A stretch of 24,874 bases of DNA from Psilocybe azurescens (taxonomy: Eukaryota; Basidiomycota; Agaricomycetes; Agaricales; Agrocybaceae). The notes beneath the pieces were generated by a model. It ran no database searches. It was not told the DNA's origin and saw only the letters and a list, made by a program, of their open reading frames with translations. The stretch lies in contig JAJIRX010000909.1 of the NCBI GenBank assembly GCA_023853785.1, forward strand, positions 1 through 24,874, written 5' to 3'. Of the stretch, positions 20,072 through 24,874 are shown piece by piece; the first letter of the stretch is position 1; every line of letters starts with the position of its first letter. Both the position numbers and the translations under genes were made by a program.

Positions 20072-22519
20072 ATGAATAATAAAAACACAAGTTCAAACAT
20101 AAACCCCCCTCCAAACATAAAGTCCCCACAAGGGAATAAGTTGAGCCCTTCACGAGTACAGCCGCCCATGACAATAGGACAGAAAACGCCCAAAAACCGG
20201 ACGATGAAAGCTCAACTCCTAAAAGTCATGGACACAAACATGGCAGGCACTCGATCTCATCCCCTCCAGGCTCACCAACACCTCTTTCTACAAGATATAG
20301 ACACGTTAGTGAGGACAACGGGTTTACAACAGACTCCGTCCAGCTATCCAGCTCAATCGACACCGACATGGAAGATGAGGAAGACTTTCGGCCGAACGAT
20401 TCAACAAGGAGTTCAGTACACCACAACTCCCAAACGCTCACCAAACCGTACAGAACATCTACGAAAATCTCAAAGAAGTTACCGAATACCTCATACATCT
20501 CCATTCGATGAACGCGGCATCCCTAGTCAAACAACACACCGGCATAAGGGACAATGTTGAGTTCCTATCCGCCTCCTGATGCTTGATTCAGTGAAAGCCT
20601 TTACAGAACAACAGAAGAAAATCTTAACCTCGATAGACCACATCAACGAGACTATCTCACACATGCAAGAAACAATAAAGTTGAACCACGAGTCTATTCT
20701 GACGAAACTCAAGTACACCGAGATGCAAGCTCCAACGACCTCAGCCCAAACACCAACCTCGGCAGAAACCTGGTCCTCGGTAGCCAAGAAATCCAAACCT
20801 ACAACCAACCAACCGACAACAACGAACCCCACCACAACAACACCCTCCGACAACAAGGTTAAAGTATCGTTATCCAACCTAAACCCCAACACCTCACATC
20901 ACCCGTCTCGTCTGCTTACACAGTTCCACCCAGATGGCATCCTCGACAAAGACAAAGAAGAACCTGAAATCATCGTCCAACGAGTCAACCGGGCACTTGA
21001 GGCAGACGAAAAGGCAAGCCACCTTAAAGTTGTCGCAGCTAAATACAACGCCCCAAGGCAACCTGATTATTTCAACCAGAGCCGACCAAACAGCCGCTGA
21101 ACTCATCACCCACGCCAACTGCTTCGTCCCACTCATCAGCAAAGGATACCCTACAACTATCAGGGTGGACAAACGCTGGTACAAAGTCCAAATTGACGGA
21201 GTAAGCACCAGCAGGTTGACAATAGGGGTGAGAGGATTATTCACGACTCAGAGGAAGTTGTTACGATCTCAAGTTAGAATCACGCAGTGCGTAATCTAAC
21301 CACCAATCGTTTACAAGAACAAGTTCAAGGAGTAGAGCAGGTTAAGCAGATTGGATTCTCAAGAACTAGCTAAAGAATACAATGGATCCTTCCTGGTATA
21401 AATACTATGAACTGTACAGCAAGTTGAAACAAGTTTGAATGTTCATCAGCAGATGTATATAAGAATAGAGGAAACAGATCAATCGTTCATCGAAAGATGT
21501 ATCATAAAAGATGGAAGTGAAAGGAAACAGATCAAACGTTCATCGAAAGATGTATCATAAAAGATGGAAGTGAAAGTCCATCAGAGATATGATGGAGTTT
21601 CATAGAATGATAGAAAACAAAGTTCATCAGAGCAGATGATGCTGTATCAATGATGTGAAGGATGACAAAGAAAAGGAAAAAGAAAAAGAAAAAGAAAAGA
21701 GAAAGGAAAAGAAAAAGACTTGTCGTAACAGAAGTACATAACAAACTCGTCGCTTGTAACCCATACTACGCCGAAATCAAACATAGCCTTACTGCTCTCC
21801 CCGATGGATGCGAACTAAGGAAGAACTACTTACCACACCCAGATCCTCACTGGTATTCGCAGTCGATCAAGAGAGTGTAGTGTGCGTAAGCTACTCGAAT
21901 CTCGTACCTCGCAGCCTTTGGACGTCACTGCCCCCTCAGAGCTTACCAAGACTGACTGCCAATCCTTCAGTGCAAGAACTGCTGGGGATGGGACCACAAG
22001 ACTGAGCACTGCAAGTGCAACACAAAGTGCCGTCTCTGCGGAAAGGATCACCCCACTTTGGAACACAGCGAAGAACCGTGCAACAAATGTGAATTACTCA
22101 TGAACAACGGCTAGCACTATGGACACAAGAGAAGACAACATCTGCTACCACAACCTTCGTTGCATAAACTGCAGCGCAGGAGGTAAGACTGATGTACACC
22201 ATGCGGCTGACGCCAGACAGTGCCTCACCAGAATAGAAAAATATGGCACCGTACATGAGATCAAAAAGAAGTCACGTACGCAGAAAACCCATGGACAGTG
22301 GTGAAGGGAAGTAAAACAAATCGAAAAGCAAGAACTCCCCTAAAATCAACAAACGACACCTCCTTCAACAAACCATCGAAGGATACCTCAACAAACGACT
22401 CAAACAACATGTTCCAAGTCCTCTCCTTTGAAATGCCGATCAGCAGCTGCAGCACTTCAACCCCTCCTGCTAACACATCTGCGCCATCAAGAAAGTCAAG
22501 AGCACAACCCATACAATGA
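20072..22519 (+). CDS. LINE ORF1, Gag-like nucleic-acid-binding protein (frame-broken)
   Basis: Starts at ATG 20072 with a low-complexity Asn/Pro/Ser-rich N-terminus (MNNKNTSSNINPPPNIKSP). An acidic stretch (DTDMEDEEDF) and a helical region (FNKEFSTPQLPNAHQTVQNI, later AFTEQQKKILTSIDHINETI) follow, then a Thr/Pro linker. Next is an RRM-like block (GNLIISTRADQTAAELITHA, FVPLISKGYPTTI, RWYKVQIDGVSTSRL). Near the end is a CCHC knuckle, CKNCWGWDHKTEHC (21971-22012, spacing C-x2-C-x4-H-x4-C), a second Cys/His cluster (CRLCGKDHPTLEH) and a third Cys/His-rich stretch. Frame changes lie in homopolymers at 20192-20196 (A), 20386-20388 (T), 20575-20576 (C) and 21051-21054 (C), with others after 21200. 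The stop overlaps the ORF2 start. The protein packages element RNA with ORF2. Confidence 0.8.
21470..21575 (+). repeat. 53-bp direct tandem duplication
   Basis: Unit one (21470-21522, starting GGAAACAGATCAATCGTTCA) is repeated immediately at 21523-21575 with a single T-to-A difference. Weaker relatives of the GTTCATC...AGATG core appear before and after (about 21440, 21578 and 21622), so the pair sits in a more degenerate array. Because 53 is not a multiple of three, the repeat is not coding. Confidence 0.9.
21662..21717 (+). repeat. GAAAAA-type low-complexity tract
   Basis: An uninterrupted purine run made of GAAAAA and GAAAAG units. It lies at the right edge of the inserted segment, directly before ORF1 coding sequence resumes. 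It may be the A-rich tail of the insert. Confidence 0.85.
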
Positions 22520-24874
22520 ACAGCTCAAAACCATCTGTAACATGCCCCATCAGAGTCGCACAACTTAACAACCAACACAAAAACATGCAATTATAAATCT
22601 ACTGAACAATTTTGTCAAGACTTCGACCTCATCTTAATACAAGAGCCAGCATGGGGTTTTATTGGAAGGATAGACGGAAAAGGAGTAACCGGACCAGTCA
22701 CCACAACGGGTTGGACCCCAATCCTACCTATAACCTACCCAACCCAAGATCGCCCCACGAACTATGGCTTATTCACGGTCACGTCCCGACTTCTCAATCA
22801 CACTACGAACTGACATAATAGAAGATGGTGACATACAGATACTTGACATCACACAACCTGGTCATCTCACGACAACAATAATCAATATCTATAACGATAC
22901 CCCAGCTAAAGAAAACTGCATTCTACAAAAAATTAAAAACATCAACATTCCAAACGACCACCCGACAATCATAACTGGCGACTTCAACCTTCATCACGAT
23001 TTATGGTCAAGAGTCAACACTACCATGTCAAACGTCGAAATGACTGAAAGCATTGTGGATTGGCTATCCGAAAAAGGCTTCCTCCTGCTCAACGAGAAAG
23101 GCCAAACAACCCACCCCGCTTGTCATAGTGACGAACGAGACTCAGTCATCGACCTATCATTTATCAACAGCCCGGCCTCAGTTAACGATACATTCAAGGA
23201 CTGGTGTATTGATCCTACTATCCCAACTCAGACCATTTTGGAATCAAGTTCACCATCGACCATGGAAGAAAAATAATCGACAATCCATGCGGCCTAAAAT
23301 ACAACATCAAAAACACAAACCGTGATGAATGGACAAAGGCATTTGCAGAAGAACTAGACAAAGTCCAAAACATTCTAGAGCCCCTTAGCACTGCTGAACC
23401 GTACCCATCACTCCTCGACACTTTTGCTGACACCTTCACCACGGCTCTTCAACAGGGCGACATCAAGAACAAGCAAACTAATAAAACCATCTCCTCAAGC
23501 TAAACCATGGTGGGACGAAGAAATAAAGAACGCATCCGCAGGGAGTTACGAAATGAGCAGAAACTCACGCTTACCCATGCAGGAAACTTCAACCAAACCA
23601 TTCGAATGAGAATCCGCAAGGCAAGAAACTTCTTCAAACGGCTCTGCAAATTCAAGAAGCGTGAATGGGATGCACTCAGAAACTTGAAGAGGCTTCTACA
23701 AACGACATATGGAATTTCCCAAAATGGACCAAAGGAACTGGAACTACCCAACACCTCCAATATCCAGAGGCCCACTGCTTCAAAGCTGTCAAACACGAAG
23801 AGAAATGTGATGCGCTACGAGAAGAACTCTATCAGCCCCTCCACCTTTGAACCAACTTTTTGACCCAGACCTGGAGTCAAGACAAGACCACGACCTAGAA
23901 TTGAAGCAATTACTGAGCTCAAGTCGAAGAGGCCCTACTCTCCACTAATTCAGACACAGCACCCGGTACTCAAATTCCCTACCAAGTCATCAAATGGGCA
24001 TGGGAAAACGAAGACGGCCGTAAATACATTTCAACTCTCATGCGACAATGCTTGAACAATGGCTACCACCCCAAAGCATGGAGAAAGGCAATAGCAGTCA
24101 CATTACGGAAACCAAACAAGCCCGACTACTCAAGCCCTCAAGCATATTGCCTTATCACTCTACTGGAATGCCTTGGAAAAATACTCAAGAAAATTGCGGC
24201 CCGTCGACTCTCCTATATGGCAGGAAAATATAATCTTATTTCCTCCAACCAATTCGGAGGTGTCGGAAACACGTCTACAACAGATGCAATCATGTCATTA
24301 ATCAATGATATCAAACAGCAAGGAAAAGTGGGCTAGTGACATCAACTCTGTCCTTCGACATCAAAGGTTACTTCAACTTTGTCAACCACAACCGTCTCCT
24401 CTGCGAACTCCGAAGAAAAGGAATTCCCCTTCAATATGTTCAGTGGACTGCAAGCTTTTAAGTAGCCGAGAGGCAGCAGTCTGTGTAGATGGGTTCGTGG
24501 CAAAATGAAACCAGTGGACAACGGGATTCCACAAGGATCCTGTATCCCCAATTCTTGCGGCATTTTACACCTCCCAGTTGCTCGAAACCTTCCCTTTACT
24601 TCAACACCAATCCTCAACCCAACACTATACACATCCTCAGCCCAAGACCGTGAACTACAAAGACAAACCAACTTCAATTCAGCTCTTCATGTATGTGGAT
24701 GATGGCATGTTATTAGTCTCGTCCTTGAAACTCGAAACTAATACTAGTCTGCTGAAAACCGCATATGAAAGAACAAATCACGATGGCTAAAAGAAGCTGG
24801 GTTATCAGTTGATGTTTCAAAAGAGAACTGATGCACTACTCAAGACGCCCTAAAGACAACAGCAATCCTTCAAT
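22516..24874 (+). CDS. LINE ORF2, endonuclease and reverse transcriptase (partial, frame-broken)
   Basis: ATG 22516 overlaps the ORF1 stop. The N-terminal endonuclease/exonuclease/phosphatase domain shows RVAQLNN, DFDLILIQEPAWG (catalytic Glu at 22643-22645), TIITGDFNLHHDLW (from about 22968) and SDHFGIKF (catalytic His of SDH at 23234-23236). This enzyme nicks target DNA to prime reverse transcription. A linker with PWWDEEIK follows at about 23502-23526. The reverse transcriptase begins with RQCLNNGYHPKAWRKAIAV and shows NKPDYSSPQAY, FDIKGYFNFVNH (motif A, near 24355), NGIPQGS (motif B, near 24520) and FMYVDDGM (motif C, YVDD at 24692-24703). Frame is lost at several points, for example near 22590, 23225, 23510, 23690 and 24335, and after the motif C region. 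As written, no functional protein would be made. The C-terminus is outside the window. Confidence 0.85.

Larger units (their letters stand above)
21258..21719 (+). other. ~460-bp insertion inside LINE ORF1
   Basis: Before 21258 the ORF1 frame reads ERIIHDSEEVVT. After 21719 it resumes as VVTEVHNKLVACNPYYAEIK and then WMRTKEELL-TTPRSSLVFA. The segment between does not read as ORF1 in any frame, with many stops. Its edges carry similar 8-mers (GTTGTTAC on the left, GTCGTAAC on the right), possibly an imperfect target-site duplication. The insert contains TATAAA near 21398, a 53-bp tandem duplication and an A/G-rich right end like the 3' tail of a non-autonomous retroelement. No Pol III B-box was recognised. 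Confidence 0.45.
20072..24874 (+). mobile_element. Non-LTR (LINE) retrotransposon, Tad-like, 3' end outside the window
   Basis: Two ORFs in LINE order: ORF1 with CCHC zinc knuckles and ORF2 with an apurinic-type endonuclease followed by a reverse transcriptase with YVDD. The coding strand is A/C-rich and G-poor throughout, unlike the flanking genes. Frame breaks are frequent, but residues between breaks stay conserved, so the copy is fairly young. ORF1 also carries an inserted segment (21258-21719). The window ends inside the reverse transcriptase; an RNase H domain and the 3' tail would lie further on. The Tad-like assignment rests on domain order and fungal host. Confidence 0.9.

Noticed and set aside
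20226..21244. Long minus-strand frames (92-121 codons) under the LINE
   Set aside because: They are antisense to ORF1; the plus strand carries the zinc knuckles and RRM-like block.

Overview
The window looks like nuclear DNA of a filamentous basidiomycete, most likely an agaricomycete. The evidence is small GT...AG introns of roughly 40-75 nt, many per gene, very short exons, TATA boxes about 70-170 bp before start codons, and protein families expanded in that group: BTB/POZ, F-box, MYND-finger and NmrA/EasG-like proteins, plus a Tad-like LINE. The F-box, BTB and LINE protein styles resemble what I recall from Rhizoctonia/Ceratobasidium, but that placement is inference.

Layout from left to right. 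Positions 1-1.7 kb hold the tail of an unknown acidic protein and a broken MYND-finger gene. The minus-strand gene at 1.88-3.52 kb is VPS4, the ESCRT-III disassembly ATPase, with seven exons and one apparent one-base loss near its end. A small spliced plus-strand gene of unknown function diverges from it. Positions 3.9-5.06 kb encode a secreted protein with three Gly-Lys-His repeat blocks and Ala/Pro/Glu linkers, the most unusual gene here. Positions 5.2-10.0 kb are mostly empty apart from a BTB/POZ pseudogene at 7.1-7.96 kb. FKBP12 (minus, 10.03-10.64 kb) has six exons, the first being only the ATG codon. Positions 11.2-13.4 kb are unresolved and strongly purine/pyrimidine asymmetric. Positions 13.9-16.6 kb hold a tandem pair of NAD(P)-binding NmrA/EasG-like genes on the minus strand, the downstream copy dead and the upstream copy intact. 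Positions 17.3-18.4 kb have a TATA box and coding-like pieces that I could not assemble. Positions 18.65-19.43 kb are a disrupted F-box gene. From 20.07 kb to the window end lies a LINE-type retrotransposon: ORF1 with CCHC knuckles, then ORF2 with endonuclease and reverse transcriptase, cut by the window edge.

The genes do not form a pathway. VPS4 and FKBP12 are housekeeping genes set among fast-evolving accessory genes, pseudogenes and a transposon. A recurring pattern is frame loss by one base inside homopolymers (VPS4, the repeat protein, FKBP12, the F-box gene, the LINE), while the codons around each break stay conserved. This looks more like homopolymer miscalling in the assembly than gene death. 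It differs from the BTB and NmrA-A copies, which carry real-looking nonsense codons. All exon coordinates below were worked out by hand from splice signals, reading frame and family knowledge.
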